A DNA stretch of 64,000 bases from Pseudoxanthomonas sacheonensis (lineage in GTDB: Bacteria; Pseudomonadota; Gammaproteobacteria; Xanthomonadales; Xanthomonadaceae). Positions 29,971 through 39,986 of this stretch are shown here, in pieces. Location of the stretch: assembly GCF_010093305.1 (NCBI RefSeq), contig NZ_PDWS01000010.1, forward strand, positions 62,001 through 126,000, given 5' to 3'. Positions within the stretch are counted from its first letter, which is position 1. Every line of letters begins with the position of its first letter. The notes below the pieces were generated by a model. That model did no database searches, was not told the origin of the DNA, and saw only the letters and a program-made list of their open reading frames with translations. The position numbers and the translations under genes were made by a program.

Positions 29971-30569
29971 TGCGGGTGGCGCTGATCGATGCCGGTGGGG
30001 CGAATATCGGTTCGGTGCTGTTCGCGCTGCAGCGTCTTGGCGTGGAAGCGACCCTGACCGGCGATGCCCAGCTTATCCGCGAGGCGGATCGCGTGATCCT
30101 GCCCGGCGTCAGCACCGCAGCGATGGTGATGGGCCGGCTGCGCGAACTCGATCTGGTGGAAACCTTGCGTACGCTGGAACGGCCGCTGCTGGGCGTTTGC
30201 GTGGGCATGCAATTGCTGTACGAACGCTCGGAAGAAGGCGATGTGGAATGCCTTGGCTTGATTCCCGGCAAAGTCGCGAAACTGCCAGCAAGCAGCGCGA
30301 TCCGCGTCCCGCACATGGGCTGGAACACCCTGCGGCCCCTGCGCGCCAGTGCATTGAGCGAGGGAATCGAAGCGGGCGACCGCGCCTATTTCGTGCACAG
30401 CTACGCGGCGCCGGTGACTGCGGATTGCGTGCTTTCCAGCGATCACGGCCTTGATTTCGCCGCAGTGGTGCAGCGCGGCCGCGTCGCCGGCGCGCAGTTC
30501 CACCCGGAGCGGTCGGCCAAGGTCGGCGCGCGGCTGCTGCGGAATTTCCTTGAGCGGGGGCTGGCATGA
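29970..30569 (+). CDS. hisH: Imidazole glycerol phosphate synthase, glutaminase subunit
   Basis: A 199-residue class I glutamine amidotransferase feeding ammonia to HisF. The nucleophile Cys is in [15 protein letters not shown]. The catalytic His-Glu pair is in [29 protein letters not shown] is the expected N-terminus. It starts at ATG 29970 (TGATG with hisB) and ends 4 nt into hisA. Confidence 0.96.
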   Translation: MRVALIDAGGANIGSVLFALQRLGVEATLTGDAQLIREADRVILPGVSTAAMVMGRLRELDLVETLRTLERPLLGVCVGMQLLYERSEEGDVECLGLIPGKVAKLPASSAIRVPHMGWNTLRPLRASALSEGIEAGDRAYFVHSYAAPVTADCVLSSDHGLDFAAVVQRGRVAGAQFHPERSAKVGARLLRNFLERGLA

Positions 30570-31303
30570 ACGGATTCACGGTCTACCCGGCCATCGATGT
30601 GCGCGAAGGCCGCGTGGTGCGGTTGCAGCAGGGCGACTACGCGCGGGAAACCACCTACGGACACGACCCGCTGCGCGCCGCGGTCCGTTACGCCGCGCAA
30701 GGTGCGCACTGGCTGCACCTGGTCGACCTGGATGCCGCCAAGGCCGGGGGCTACACGCTTTCGCCGCTTCTGCGCGAGATCTGCGCTTTCACGGGTTTGA
30801 AGGTGCAAACCGGAGGCGGGGTGCGTTCGCGCGACGACGTGCTGCGCATACTCGCAGCGGGCGCGTCGCGCGTGGTAGTGGGATCCCTGGCGGTCCAGCA
30901 GCCGGAGCAGGTGCTGGAATGGGTCGCCGAATTCGGCGTCGAGCGCATTACCGTGGCGCTCGCCGCACGCCAGGACGAACAAGGCGTGTGGCGGCTGCCG
31001 GTCCACGGTTGGACCGAAACCGCAGCCGTCACTCTGGATCAGCTTGCGGTGCGCTTCGCCAACGGCGGCCTCAAGCACCTGTTGAGCACGGATATCGCCC
31101 GCGACGGAATGTTGTCCGGGCCCAACGCCGCGCTCTACGCGCATCTTCAGGCAATCGCGCCTTCGCTGCAGGTGCAAGCCTCGGGGGGCGTTCGCGAAAT
31201 CGCCGACGTTGCGGCGGCCAAGAGCCAGGGTTGCGCAGGAATCGTGCTGGGGCGCGCCTTGCTGGAAGGCAAGCTCGATCTGGCCGAGGCGCTGGCATGC
31301 TGA
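30566..31303 (+). CDS. hisA: ProFAR isomerase
   Basis: A 245-residue TIM barrel that isomerises the ProFAR intermediate. [19 protein letters not shown] carries the first catalytic Asp. [16 protein letters not shown] carries the second. [11 protein letters not shown] and [11 protein letters not shown] are the phosphate-binding loops. It overlaps hisH by 4 nt and hisF by 7 nt. Confidence 0.97.
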   Translation: MNGFTVYPAIDVREGRVVRLQQGDYARETTYGHDPLRAAVRYAAQGAHWLHLVDLDAAKAGGYTLSPLLREICAFTGLKVQTGGGVRSRDDVLRILAAGASRVVVGSLAVQQPEQVLEWVAEFGVERITVALAARQDEQGVWRLPVHGWTETAAVTLDQLAVRFANGGLKHLLSTDIARDGMLSGPNAALYAHLQAIAPSLQVQASGGVREIADVAAAKSQGCAGIVLGRALLEGKLDLAEALAC

Positions 31304-32073
31304 GCCGCCGGATCATCCCCTGCCTGGACGTGCGCGACGGCCGCGTGGTCAAAGGCGTGCGTTTCCGCGATCACGTGGACATGGGCGACATCGCCGAACT
31401 GGCGCTGCGCTACCGCGACGAAGGCGCGGACGAACTGGTGTTCTACGACATAGGCGCCAGTCCGGAAGGCCGTTCGGTGGACCGGACCTGGGTCAATCGC
31501 GTTTCCGCCTTGCTGGATATCCCGTTCTGCGTCGCGGGCGGCATCCGCGATGTGGAGACCGCGCGTGCCGTGCTTCATGCGGGTGCGGACAAGATATCGA
31601 TCAACAGCCCGGCGCTCGAGCGGCCGGCTTTGATTTCGGAACTCGCCGATGCGTTCGGCGTGCAATGCATCGTGGTCGGCATCGATTCGGTCCGCGAAGC
31701 CGACGGCCAATGGCGGGTGCGCAGCAACACGGGCGATCCATCGAAGACGCAATCGCTGCCGATACGCACCCTGGACTGGGTGGTCGAGGCGCAACGCCTG
31801 GGCGCCGGCGAGATAGTGCTGAACTGCATGGATAGCGATGGAGTGCGGCGCGGCTACGATGTGGAGCAGCTCAGCGCGGCGCGAGCCCTCTGCGCGGTGC
31901 CGCTGGTGGCGTCCGGTGGGGCGGGAGAACCGGAGCATTTCGCCCGGGTTTTCCGGCAGGCCGATGCCGATGGCGCACTGGCGGCCAGCGTTTTCCATAG
32001 CGGCCAGATCGCAATTCCGGAACTCAAGCGCTATTTGCGCTCGCAGAACATAGAGGTGCGCGATGTCGGATGA
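31297..32073 (+). CDS. hisF: Imidazole glycerol phosphate synthase, cyclase subunit
   Basis: A 258-residue TIM barrel paralogous to HisA, partner of HisH. The catalytic residues are Asp11 in [14 protein letters not shown] and the Asp in [23 protein letters not shown] and [12 protein letters not shown] bind phosphate. ATG 31297 lies inside the hisA end; a long in-frame upstream extension is hisA shadow. It overlaps hisIE by 11 nt. Confidence 0.97.
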   Translation: MLSRRIIPCLDVRDGRVVKGVRFRDHVDMGDIAELALRYRDEGADELVFYDIGASPEGRSVDRTWVNRVSALLDIPFCVAGGIRDVETARAVLHAGADKISINSPALERPALISELADAFGVQCIVVGIDSVREADGQWRVRSNTGDPSKTQSLPIRTLDWVVEAQRLGAGEIVLNCMDSDGVRRGYDVEQLSAARALCAVPLVASGGAGEPEHFARVFRQADADGALAASVFHSGQIAIPELKRYLRSQNIEVRDVG

Positions 32074-32662
32074 ATTGCAGTCGCTGGAATGGGCCAAGGG
32101 CGACGGCCTGCTGCCCGCGATCGTGCAGGACGCAAGCAACCTGCGCGTGTTGATGCTGGGCTACATGAATGCGGAGGCGCTGGCGGCCACGCGCGCCAGC
32201 GGTCACGTCACTTTCTACAGCCGCAGCAAGCAGCGCTTGTGGAAGAAGGGCGAGACCTCCGGACACGTGCTGGAACTGGTATCCATCCAGGCCGACTGCG
32301 ACAACGACACTCTGCTGATCCTCGCGCGTCCGCATGGGCCTACCTGCCACCTGCAGCGCGCCAGTTGTTTCGCCGACGCTCCGGCTTCGTTCCTTGCCGA
32401 TCTGGATGTTCTGGTCGCGCAACGCGAGCGCGAACGTCCTGCTGGAAGCTACACGACTGCGTTGTTCGGGGAAGGCATACGCCGGATCGCGCAGAAAGTG
32501 GGCGAAGAGGGTGTGGAGACCGCGCTGGCCGCGGTTGTCCAGGATGACGCAGCTTTGCTCGGCGAATCCGCGGATCTGGTATTCCATCTGCTGGTGTTGC
32601 TGCGGGCCAGAGGGCTGTCGTTGCAGGATGTGTCGTCCTTGTTACAGGAACGGCACAAATAA
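32063..32662 (+). CDS. hisI: Bifunctional phosphoribosyl-AMP cyclohydrolase/phosphoribosyl-ATP pyrophosphatase
   Basis: 199 residues, last gene of the his operon. Residues 1-110 are HisI ([40 protein letters not shown] with metal ligands, THL Cys). Residues ~115-199 are HisE ([29 protein letters not shown]). These perform the second and third pathway steps. A GTAG-type repeat begins right after the TAA stop. Confidence 0.96.
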   Translation: MSDELQSLEWAKGDGLLPAIVQDASNLRVLMLGYMNAEALAATRASGHVTFYSRSKQRLWKKGETSGHVLELVSIQADCDNDTLLILARPHGPTCHLQRASCFADAPASFLADLDVLVAQRERERPAGSYTTALFGEGIRRIAQKVGEEGVETALAAVVQDDAALLGESADLVFHLLVLLRARGLSLQDVSSLLQERHK

Positions 32663-32785
32663 TGTAGGTCGGCCCCCGTATCACGTACGGGGCAGGCTCT
32701 ACGTGGCCGACGGGGAGACGCGATGCGCATCGGGGGACGCAGGCGCTTGGAGACATGGGGCGTCGGGGGCGTAGCCCCGACCTAC
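32663..32785. repeat. GTAG-type paired repeat after hisIE
   Basis: TGTAGGTCGGCCCCCGTA on the left and GGGGGCGTAGCCCCGACCTAC on the right form inverted ends around ~85 nt that also contains CCCCGTATCACGTACGGGG and a CAGGCTCTACGTGGCC stretch, a piece shared with the palindrome/G-rich family. It lies between hisIE and the phosphoesterase gene. Confidence 0.75.
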
Positions 32786-32842
32786 GGGACGCGATCGATA
32801 CGCAGGTCCGGCCTACAATCGGCATCCCCGCTGGACACCGCC

Positions 32843-34444
32843 ATGCATTACCTCTGCTTGCTGCCGCTTCTGTTCGCCTTCGTCCTTCCCGTACGCGCCC
32901 AGGACAGCGCCTGCACGGGCGGCGTGGTGTGGGTGGACGGCAACGGCAACGGCCAGCGGGACGACGGTGAGAAAGGACTGTCTGGGGTGAAGGTTTCCGA
33001 TGGGCGGCGCGTAGTGGTTACCGATGCGCATGGCCAATACGATCTGCCCCTGCCGGCCGGCGAGGGGCGCACGTTGTTCGTGATCAAACCGCCCGGTTAC
33101 GACTTTCCCGCGCGCAGCGATGGGCTGCCGTCGTTCTGGATCAACGATCCGCCTTCGCCGCAGCCGAAACTGAAATACGGCGGCATTCCGATTTCGGCGC
33201 ACGGCATTCCGCGCTGCATGGGTTTTCCCTTGCTTCGGCAAAAAAACCGCCGCGACAAGGGCGAGCTGGAAATCCTGCTGTTCGCCGACACCCAGACCAA
33301 GAGCGTCGCCGACATCGGCTACTACCGCCGCGACATCGTCGAACCCCTGGCCGGCAAACACACGGCGACGCTGGGCCTGACCCTGGGCGATGTGGTCAAC
33401 GACGACCTGTCGCTGTATCCCGCCTTGAACGAGGTCACCCGGCAGCTGGGCGTGCCCTGGCTGCATATCGCCGGCAATCACGACCTGGATTTCGATGCAG
33501 TACGCGACGAGGATTCGTTGCTGACCTTCCGCAATACCTTCGGACCGGACACCTTCGCATGGGAGGAAGCGCAGGCGGTATTCGTCGGGCTGGACGACGT
33601 GGTGTACCTGCCGGGCCAGAAGCCTGCGTACATAGGCGGTCTGCGCGAGGACCAGTTCGCCTTCCTCGAAGCCTATCTGCCCACGGTGCCGAAGGACCGC
33701 CTGCTGGTGCTGGGCGTGCACATTCCGTTCTTCGACGCCAAACCTGATGCGGAAACCTTCCGCCGTGCCGACCGTGCGCGATTGTTCGCATTGCTCAAGG
33801 ACTTCCCGCATGTGTTGCTGCTCAGCGGCCACAGCCACACCCAGCAGCACGTGTATCACGGCGCCGACAGCGGCTGGCACGGCAGCGCGCCGCTGCACGA
33901 ATACAACGTCGGTGCGGTCTGCGGGGCGTTCTGGTCGGGCGTGAAGGATGCGCAAGGCATTCCGGACGCCACCATGGCCGACGGTACCCCGAACGGCTAC
34001 GCCAGCCTGCAGGTGCGCGCGGCTGGCGCCTATTCGCTGGCCTGGCATCCTGCCCGCGACCCCGGCCGCGTCCTGTCCCTGTACGCGCCCAAGGTACTGA
34101 GGAAGGGCGCTTATCCCGCGTTCGCGATCTATGCCAACGTGTTCATGGGCCAGGACGACAGTAAGGTGGAATACCGGGTCGATGCGGGTCAATGGAAACC
34201 GATGTCGCAAGTGCGCCAGCCCGATCCGGGCGTATTGGCGGAAAGCATCCGCGACGACAGCGCCGACGCATTGCGCGGCTATGACCGTTCTCCCGAAGCC
34301 GTGCCGTCGCGGCACCTGTGGCGCGGCGCCTTGCCTACCGACCTGGCCGTGGGCGAACATCGGGTCGAAGTACGCGTGCAGGATCAAGGGCGCGGCGAAC
34401 GGACGGCCACCACCACTTATCGACTGCAGGAAGCTGCGGAGTAG
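32843..34444 (+). CDS. Secreted calcineurin-like phosphoesterase with SdrD-B-like N-domain
   Basis: 533 residues with a signal peptide (MHYLCLLPLLFAFVLPVRAQ). Residues ~22-100 resemble an Ig-like SdrD-B/Metallophos_N domain (GVVWVDGNGNGQRDDGEKGL, with a calcium-site look). The metallophosphoesterase core has FADTQ (variant of DxH), LTLGDVVND, IAGNHDLD, LGVHIPFF and LSGHSHTQ. The C-terminal ~150 residues form a Metallophos_C beta domain. It is probably periplasmic; the substrate is unknown. It appears to be a single gene after the his operon. Confidence 0.9.
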   Translation: MHYLCLLPLLFAFVLPVRAQDSACTGGVVWVDGNGNGQRDDGEKGLSGVKVSDGRRVVVTDAHGQYDLPLPAGEGRTLFVIKPPGYDFPARSDGLPSFWINDPPSPQPKLKYGGIPISAHGIPRCMGFPLLRQKNRRDKGELEILLFADTQTKSVADIGYYRRDIVEPLAGKHTATLGLTLGDVVNDDLSLYPALNEVTRQLGVPWLHIAGNHDLDFDAVRDEDSLLTFRNTFGPDTFAWEEAQAVFVGLDDVVYLPGQKPAYIGGLREDQFAFLEAYLPTVPKDRLLVLGVHIPFFDAKPDAETFRRADRARLFALLKDFPHVLLLSGHSHTQQHVYHGADSGWHGSAPLHEYNVGAVCGAFWSGVKDAQGIPDATMADGTPNGYASLQVRAAGAYSLAWHPARDPGRVLSLYAPKVLRKGAYPAFAIYANVFMGQDDSKVEYRVDAGQWKPMSQVRQPDPGVLAESIRDDSADALRGYDRSPEAVPSRHLWRGALPTDLAVGEHRVEVRVQDQGRGERTATTTYRLQEAAE

Positions 34445-34448
34445 CGCC

Positions 34449-35024
34449 ATGCCCATGCCCGACGATCTGCCAATCCAACATTTCGAGGACCGGACTAGCT
34501 GGGAAAAATGGCTGGTCGCCAATGCGGGAGGCAAGGGCATCTGGCTGCGGATCGCCAAGAAGGATTCGGGCATCGCTTCGGTGAACTATGCCCAAGCCCT
34601 GGAGGTGGCCTTGTGCCACGGTTGGATCGATGGGCAGAAGCGCGGATACGACGAAAAGTTTTTCCTGCAGCGCTTCACCCCGCGCAGACCGCGCAGCTTG
34701 TGGTCGAAGATCAACATAGAGCATGCCGAACGGCTGATCGCTGCGGGCCGCATGCGATCCGGCGGCCTGCGCGAGATCGAGGCGGCGAAGGCCGATGGCC
34801 GCTGGGAGGCCGCCTATCACAGCTTTTCCAATATGGAAGTGCCCGTCGAGCTAGCCGCAGCCCTGAAGAAGAACAAGCAAGCACAGGCGTTTTTCGATCA
34901 ACTCGACAAGACCAATCGTTATTCGTTCTGCTGGCGCGTGCACACGGCCAAGAAGCCGGAGACGCGGCTGGCGCGCGCGGAGAAATTCGTCGAGATGCTC
35001 GCCAAGGGCGAGAAAATTCACTGA
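34449..35024 (+). CDS. YdeI/OmpD-associated family protein
   Basis: 191 residues. The N-part has WEKWLVANAGGKGIWLRIAKKDSG, VNYAQALEVALCHGWIDGQKRGYDE and RFTPRRPRSLWSKIN, all hallmarks of the YdeI/OmdA family. The C-part (AALKKNKQAQAFFDQLDKTNRY) is the family's small helical domain. Biochemical function is poorly defined. ATG 34449 starts 4 nt after the phosphoesterase stop, so they may be co-transcribed; ATG 34455 is an alternative start. Confidence 0.88.
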   Translation: MPMPDDLPIQHFEDRTSWEKWLVANAGGKGIWLRIAKKDSGIASVNYAQALEVALCHGWIDGQKRGYDEKFFLQRFTPRRPRSLWSKINIEHAERLIAAGRMRSGGLREIEAAKADGRWEAAYHSFSNMEVPVELAAALKKNKQAQAFFDQLDKTNRYSFCWRVHTAKKPETRLARAEKFVEMLAKGEKIH

Positions 35025-35063
35025 TTGGCGCAGAAAAATTGGTCTTGAGACGGCTTCCAGGAA

Positions 35064-35171
35064 TCCGTTCGTGGTGAGCTTGTCGAACCACGCTTTCCGC
35101 GGACTGATGGAACTATCCCATACTGAATTCCCGCGCCAACAGCGTGGTTCGACAAGCTCACCACGAACGGA
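35064..35171. repeat. Inverted repeat between convergent genes
   Basis: Arms TCCGTTCGTGGTGAGCTTGT and the inverted ACAAGCTCACCACGAACGGA, including CGAACCACG, surround a ~50-nt spacer. It is a REP-like unit between a plus-strand and a minus-strand gene, possibly serving as a transcript end. Confidence 0.85.
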
Positions 35172-35187
35172 ATAAAGAGCGTCAGCT

Positions 35188-36057
35188 CTACGCCGGATTC
35201 GGCTTGCGCAGACTCAGCCACGCCCCCAGCATCAGCAGGCCAATGGCGACCGCTTGCGACCAGTGAGGCTCGGCGCGTCCCGCCAGCACCAGCAACAACG
35301 TGGACAACAACGGAGCTAGGTAAGAAAGGCTGCCCAGTACCGCGATGTCGCCATGCTTGGTGCCGTGGTCCCAGAGCAAAAACGCGGCGCCCACCGGGCC
35401 CATGCCCATCGCTGCAAGCACCAGCCACTGTTTGGCACTCGGCGCGACGGTCCGTTCGAAACCGGCGTGCGCCAGCAACCCGAATACCGCGACCAATGCG
35501 CAGGCCACGATGATCGCCGCGCTCGGCACCTGCGCATGGCGGCGGTTGAGCACCGAATAAGCGGCCCAGACCACTGCCGCACCCAAGGCGGCCAGGTAGC
35601 CGGACAGGTATTGCGGTTGTATTTCGATGCCGCTGCCGTGGGTGACCAGCACGATCGCGCCGACCAGTCCCAACAGCGTGCCCATCAGCTGCGCACCGCG
35701 CACGCGCACTCCCGGCAGCAGACCGGCGAGCAATACGATCAACAGCGGCCACAAGTAGTTGAGCAGGTTGGCTTCCACCGCCGGCGCGCGTTTCAGCGCC
35801 ATGAAGTAGAGCGCGTGATAGCCGAACAACGCCGCGGTAGCGAGCGCAAGCGCGGACCACGGCTGCCGCAACTCCCGCCAGCCATCGCGACCGCCAAGCG
35901 CAATACGCGCGAAGCCGAACAGGGCCGCGAAGCCGAAACCGAGCGCCAGGACTTCGAAAGGCGGCAGCCCTTCGGTCGCCGTGGTCAGCAGCGCCAGCGA
36001 CGACCACAGGACGATGGCCAACAAGCCGCTCAGTGTCGCCGCCTTCAGGGACGCCAC
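35188..36057 (-). CDS. DMT/EamA-family transporter (YddG-like)
   Basis: A 289-residue inner-membrane protein with ten hydrophobic helices in two EamA repeats (LLAIVLWSSLALL at the start; LWDHGTKHGDIAVLGSLSYLAPLLSTL near the end). It resembles the aromatic amino-acid exporter YddG, but substrate is a guess. It starts at GTG 36057, 10 nt downstream of mtnC, so it probably belongs to the methionine-salvage transcript, where export of a sulfur or amino-acid metabolite would fit. Confidence 0.85.
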   Translation of the reverse strand: MASLKAATLSGLLAIVLWSSLALLTTATEGLPPFEVLALGFGFAALFGFARIALGGRDGWRELRQPWSALALATAALFGYHALYFMALKRAPAVEANLLNYLWPLLIVLLAGLLPGVRVRGAQLMGTLLGLVGAIVLVTHGSGIEIQPQYLSGYLAALGAAVVWAAYSVLNRRHAQVPSAAIIVACALVAVFGLLAHAGFERTVAPSAKQWLVLAAMGMGPVGAAFLLWDHGTKHGDIAVLGSLSYLAPLLSTLLLVLAGRAEPHWSQAVAIGLLMLGAWLSLRKPNPA

Positions 36058-36067
36058 CAGTGCGAAC

Positions 36068-36781
36068 TCAGGCGGGAAGCAGGATATCGGCGAAACTGGC
36101 GGCGCGCGGATGGCCGTGCGCGGCGGCGCCTTCGCGCGGTTGCGGATAGTCCTCGCGCCGGTCCACCAGTACGGTCTGCATACCGGCGATCCGTGCGGCG
36201 TCCAGTTCTTCCACCACGTCGGACAGGAACAGTATTTCCGGAGCGTCCAGGCCGATGCGTTCGGCGATCGTCTCGTAGCTGCCTGCTTCGCGCTTGCCGC
36301 CTACTTCGGTGTCGAACCAGCCGGAGAACAGCGGAGCCAGATCGCCCGCGTCGCTATGGCCGAAGAACAGCTTCTGCGCCGGCACCGAACCGGACGAGTA
36401 CACGTACAACGGCAATCCCGAATCGTGCCAGCGGCGCAGGGCGGGCGCGGCATCGGCGTAGATGGGCGCGGTGAACTCGGCGTCGCGGTAGCCCGCTTCC
36501 CAGATCATGCCCTGCAAGGCCTTGAGCGCGGTGTGCTTGCGGTCCTGGTCTATCCAGCCCTGCAGCGTCTCCACGATCACTGCGTCGCTGCAGATGCTGC
36601 CGTGTTCGACCGCCACCGCATCCAGCCAGCGCCGCACCTCTTCCTGCTTGCCGTGCTTGGCCACGAAGCCGGGCAGGGCGTTGCGCGCGTAGGGGAACAG
36701 CACGTCCTTGATGAAGGAGATGCTGCTGGTGGTGCCCTCGATATCGGTGAGGATGGCGCGCGGTGCGCGCGTATCAGGCAT
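36068..36781 (-). CDS. mtnC: Acireductone synthase (enolase-phosphatase)
   Basis: 237 residues of the HAD superfamily. It enolises and dephosphorylates diketomethylthiopentyl phosphate in methionine salvage. The DxE motif is in [15 protein letters not shown], with [18 protein letters not shown] and [16 protein letters not shown] following. ATG 36781 is chosen since homologs begin close to [12 protein letters not shown] 36793, overlapping mtnD by 10 nt, is possible. It lies directly downstream of mtnD. Confidence 0.94.
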   Translation of the reverse strand: MPDTRAPRAILTDIEGTTSSISFIKDVLFPYARNALPGFVAKHGKQEEVRRWLDAVAVEHGSICSDAVIVETLQGWIDQDRKHTALKALQGMIWEAGYRDAEFTAPIYADAAPALRRWHDSGLPLYVYSSGSVPAQKLFFGHSDAGDLAPLFSGWFDTEVGGKREAGSYETIAERIGLDAPEILFLSDVVEELDAARIAGMQTVLVDRREDYPQPREGAAAHGHPRAASFADILLPA

Positions 36782-36783
36782 GT

Positions 36784-37341
36784 TCAGGAGCATTTACCGG
36801 GTTCGTAGCGGGGGAATTTCTTGGCGATTTCCTCGCCGGTGAAGTGGCCCACCCAGCCGTCGGGCTCGGTGAAGAAACGGATGGCGATGAAGCTGGGCTC
36901 CTCGCCCATGTCGAACCAGTGCAAGGTGCTGTCGGGCACCGCGATCAGGTCGTCCTGCACGCATTCCACTTCGTAGACCTTGCCGCCCACGTGCAGGGTG
37001 AACAGGCCCGAGCCGGCGACGAAGAAGCGCACTTCGTCTTCCTTGTGGTAGTGCTCGTCCAGGAATTTGGCGCGCAGGGCTTCGCGCTGCGGGTTGTCCG
37101 GCGCGATGCTGACCACGTCCACGGTCTTGAAGCCGCGTTCGGCGATCAGGCGGTCGATGTCGGTCCTGTAGGCGGCCATCACCTCTTCGGGGCTGGCGCC
37201 GGGCGCGAGCGGGTGGGATGCCTTCCAGCGCTCGAAGGTCACGCCGATCTTGTGCAGCTCGGTGGCGATGAAATCGGGGTCGAAGCTGGCGAATTCCGGC
37301 GTATGCGGGTTTTTCTCGTCGAAGATGCGCAGACGGCTCAT
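36784..37341 (-). CDS. mtnD: Acireductone dioxygenase
   Basis: A 185-residue cupin. With Fe it yields the methionine keto-acid precursor; with Ni an off-pathway product. Metal ligands are in [12 protein letters not shown] (His, His, Glu) and STLHWFDMG (His). The C-terminal [15 protein letters not shown] is typical. It starts at ATG 37341. A repeat lies between it and mtnB, but the three genes share strand and pathway. Confidence 0.96.
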   Translation of the reverse strand: MSRLRIFDEKNPHTPEFASFDPDFIATELHKIGVTFERWKASHPLAPGASPEEVMAAYRTDIDRLIAERGFKTVDVVSIAPDNPQREALRAKFLDEHYHKEDEVRFFVAGSGLFTLHVGGKVYEVECVQDDLIAVPDSTLHWFDMGEEPSFIAIRFFTEPDGWVGHFTGEEIAKKFPRYEPGKCS

Positions 37342-37398
37342 GGCGGGGGGCTCGAGTGTCGTGGAAGGGATTTAGCGTAGCAAACGAAAGGGAAACCA

Positions 37399-37549
37399 GA
37401 GCCCTTCTCCTACGGGAGAAGAGCCTGCCCCGTACTTGATACGGGGTGCCCCGAAGGGCGGATGAGGGTACGGCGAAGTCCAGATGCTTGTAAGACATGG
37501 ACTTCGCCGTACCCTCACCCCAACCCCTCTCCCGTTGGGAGAGGGGCTC
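37399..37549. repeat. Paired palindrome/G-rich intergenic repeat, copy 3
   Basis: Opposite orientation to copy 1. It starts GAGCCCTTCTCC-TAC-GGGAGAAG, CCCCGTACTTGATACGGGG and GATGAGGGTACGGCGAAGTC, and closes with GACTTCGCCGTACCCTCACC, CCAACCCCTCTCCC and GGGAGAGGGGCTC. The 17-bp central inverted repeat is perfect. It lies just past the mtnB stop. Confidence 0.88.
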
Positions 37550-37554
37550 AAGAT

Positions 37555-38196
37555 TCAGCCGCGACAGCCCAGCTTGCGCAGCTCCAGCTCGCAGTGGAAC
37601 AGGAACTCGAAGGCTTCCAGGTGCCTGCGCGCTTCGGCCATGTCGCGGCCCCAGGCGTACAGGCCGTGTCCGTCGATCAGATAGCCCCATAGCGCCTTCC
37701 GGTCGAGCAGGGCATCGACCTGGGCCGCCAGGGTGTGCATGTCCTGGGTATTGGCGAACACGGGTACGTCGATGGTGTCGTCGTGGGTGGTGTTGCCCTG
37801 GAAGGCCTTCAGCAGTTCGTAGCCTTCCAGTCGGATGTGCCCGGCGCCGGCATACAGCCGCGAAGCGATGGTCTGCACGGGGGAGTGGGTGTGCAGCACG
37901 CAGCCGATTTCCGGATACCGGCGGTAGAGCTGGGTGTGCAGCAGGGTTTCGGCGGAGGGGCGGTGGTCGCTGCCCACGGCCTTGCCGTCGAAGTCGACGA
38001 CCATGATGTCCTCGACCGTAAGCCGGCCCTTGTCGCGCCCGGAAACGGTGATCGCCGCATGGCGCTCGTCCAGCCGTTCGGAGAAATTGCTGCTGGTCGC
38101 CGGCGTCCAGCCGGCCTGCGACAGCTCGCGGACGTTGGCGATGATTTCCTGCGCGAGTTCCTGCAGGCGGGCGGGGTTGTACGGCAGTGCGCTCAT
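37555..38196 (-). CDS. mtnB: Methylthioribulose-1-phosphate dehydratase
   Basis: 213 residues of the class II aldolase/adducin fold. It dehydrates methylthioribulose 1-phosphate. Zinc ligands are in [11 protein letters not shown] and [23 protein letters not shown] is the phosphate-binding loop. It starts at ATG 38196. mtnB-mtnD-mtnC in this order is the common gammaproteobacterial arrangement; mtnA and mtnP/K are not in view. Confidence 0.95.
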   Translation of the reverse strand: MSALPYNPARLQELAQEIIANVRELSQAGWTPATSSNFSERLDERHAAITVSGRDKGRLTVEDIMVVDFDGKAVGSDHRPSAETLLHTQLYRRYPEIGCVLHTHSPVQTIASRLYAGAGHIRLEGYELLKAFQGNTTHDDTIDVPVFANTQDMHTLAAQVDALLDRKALWGYLIDGHGLYAWGRDMAEARRHLEAFEFLFHCELELRKLGCRG

Positions 38197-38228
38197 GCGC
38201 CGAGTTTACAAAATCGGGGTGGCAAACG

Positions 38229-38257
38229 AAAACGGCGCGGAAATCCGCGCCGTTTTC
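38229..38257. terminator. Bidirectional intrinsic terminator
   Basis: The stem AAAACGGCGCGGA/TCCGCGCCGTTTT has a 2-nt loop and A/T runs on both sides. It is 20 nt past the permease stop (minus strand) and upstream of mtnB. Confidence 0.88.
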
Positions 38258-38276
38258 TTGTCGCTACAGGATCGAC

Positions 38277-39821
38277 TCAGGCCTGTGGGCCCTCGTGGAA
38301 CGAGGGTTCCGGCTCCAGCTTGGCGTCCGCCGCCGCCTTGTAGGCGACGCTGCCGGGCGCGAGTTCGCTCTTGCGGTAGCCGTAGAACGCATAGACAAGC
38401 GCGCCGATCACGGCCCAGCCGAGGAACAGGCTGATGGTGTACGTGGAGAGGTTCAGGAACAGCAGAACGCAGCCGAGCACCGCCAGCGGGCAGACCACCC
38501 ACACCAGGGGCGTGCGGAACGGGCGCGGACGGTCGGGCTGGGTCTTGCGCAGCACCAGCACGCCGATGGAAACCATCATGAAGGCGAACAGCGTGCCCGA
38601 GTTGGAGATGTCGGCCAGGATGCCGACCGGGAACAGGGCCGCGAACAGCGACACGAACAGGCCGGTGATGATGGTGACCACGTGCGGCGTGTGGAAGCGC
38701 GGATGCACTTTGGACAGGACCTGCGGCAGCAGGCCGTCGCGCGACATGGTGAAGAAGATGCGGGTCTGGCCGAAGATCATCATCAGGATGACCGACGGCA
38801 GCGCCAGCGCAGCGGCGATGCCGATGGCGTTGCCCCACTTGGCGAACCCAAGCATGCGCAACACGTGCGCCAGCGGCTCGTTGCTGCAGACCAGTTCCGT
38901 GCTGCCTTTGCAGGCCGCGGCGAGTTCGGGCGTGCCTGGATGCAATGCGAGTCCATTGGCGCCCATCATCGGCTGCGCGCCACCGGCGCCCACTGCGCCG
39001 TAGCTGACCAGCATGTAGAACACCGTGCACACACCCAGCGAAGCGATGAGGCCGATCGGGATGTTGCGGTTGGGATTCTTGGTTTCTTCGGCCGCCGTGG
39101 AGACCGCATCGAAACCCACATAGGCGAAGAAGATCGACGCGGCTGCGCCAAGAACGCCGATGCCGCCCAGCGGGCTACCCCAGCCGGTGGGGAAGAACGG
39201 CTTGAAGTTGGCGTCTTGCGCGGCGGGCACCGCGATGATGATGAAGGCAGTGAGCGCAACCACTTTGATGGTCACCAGCACCGCGTTGACTTTGGCCGAC
39301 TTGGAGGTGCCGATGACCAGCAGGAACGTGACCACCAGCGAGATAAGGAAGGCGAGCAGGTTGAAGGTGCCGCCAGCGTAAGGACCCGTTCGCAGCGCTT
39401 CGGGAATGGGATATCCGGCGCTCATCAGCAGGCCGTTCATGTAACCCGACCAGCCCACTGCCACCGCACCCGCGGCAATCGCATATTCCAGCACCAGCGC
39501 CCAGCCCACGGACCAGGCCAGCGCTTCGCCCAGGACCGCGTACGTGTAGGTGTAGGCGGAACCGGAGACCGGAACCATCGCGGCCAGTTCCGAGTAGGCC
39601 AATGCGGCCAGACCGCAGACCACTGCAGCGATTACGAATGCGACCATCATGGCCGGGCCCGCCTTCTGGCCCGCTTCGGCGGTCAGCACGAAGATGCCGG
39701 TACCGATGATGGCGCCGATGCCGAGCATGGTCAGTTGGAAGGCGCCGAGTTGTCGCTTGAGCGACTTTTTCTCGGCGGTGGCAAGGATTTGATCGAGCGG
39801 TTTTACACGCCAAGATGACAT
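38277..39821 (-). CDS. APC-superfamily amino-acid permease
   Basis: A 514-residue inner-membrane protein with 12 or more helices. It resembles the cationic amino-acid transporter/YfnA group: LTMLGIGAIIGTGIFVLTAEAG is the unwound TM1 binding motif, FFAYVGFDAVSTAAEETKNP is TM6, and FGQTRIFFTMSRDGLLP is also conserved. Substrate unknown. ATG 39821 is chosen because the family's N-terminus starts near RVKPLDQILA; the in-frame upstream stretch is not conserved. It is divergent from the Nudix gene. Confidence 0.92.
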   Translation of the reverse strand: MSSWRVKPLDQILATAEKKSLKRQLGAFQLTMLGIGAIIGTGIFVLTAEAGQKAGPAMMVAFVIAAVVCGLAALAYSELAAMVPVSGSAYTYTYAVLGEALAWSVGWALVLEYAIAAGAVAVGWSGYMNGLLMSAGYPIPEALRTGPYAGGTFNLLAFLISLVVTFLLVIGTSKSAKVNAVLVTIKVVALTAFIIIAVPAAQDANFKPFFPTGWGSPLGGIGVLGAAASIFFAYVGFDAVSTAAEETKNPNRNIPIGLIASLGVCTVFYMLVSYGAVGAGGAQPMMGANGLALHPGTPELAAACKGSTELVCSNEPLAHVLRMLGFAKWGNAIGIAAALALPSVILMMIFGQTRIFFTMSRDGLLPQVLSKVHPRFHTPHVVTIITGLFVSLFAALFPVGILADISNSGTLFAFMMVSIGVLVLRKTQPDRPRPFRTPLVWVVCPLAVLGCVLLFLNLSTYTISLFLGWAVIGALVYAFYGYRKSELAPGSVAYKAAADAKLEPEPSFHEGPQA

Positions 39822-39986
39822 TCGGTGATTCCCCAGTGCCGTTGATCTGCAGGCCGTGACCGGCAGCGAATGGCCGGAACGGGTTTGCCGAACCTTACCC
39901 GTCACACTTTGGTCGCACAAGCGCCACGGGCCCGTGGTGGGCGATAATGCCAGCCTGAATAGGGATAGAGAGAGCCGGGTCCACTC

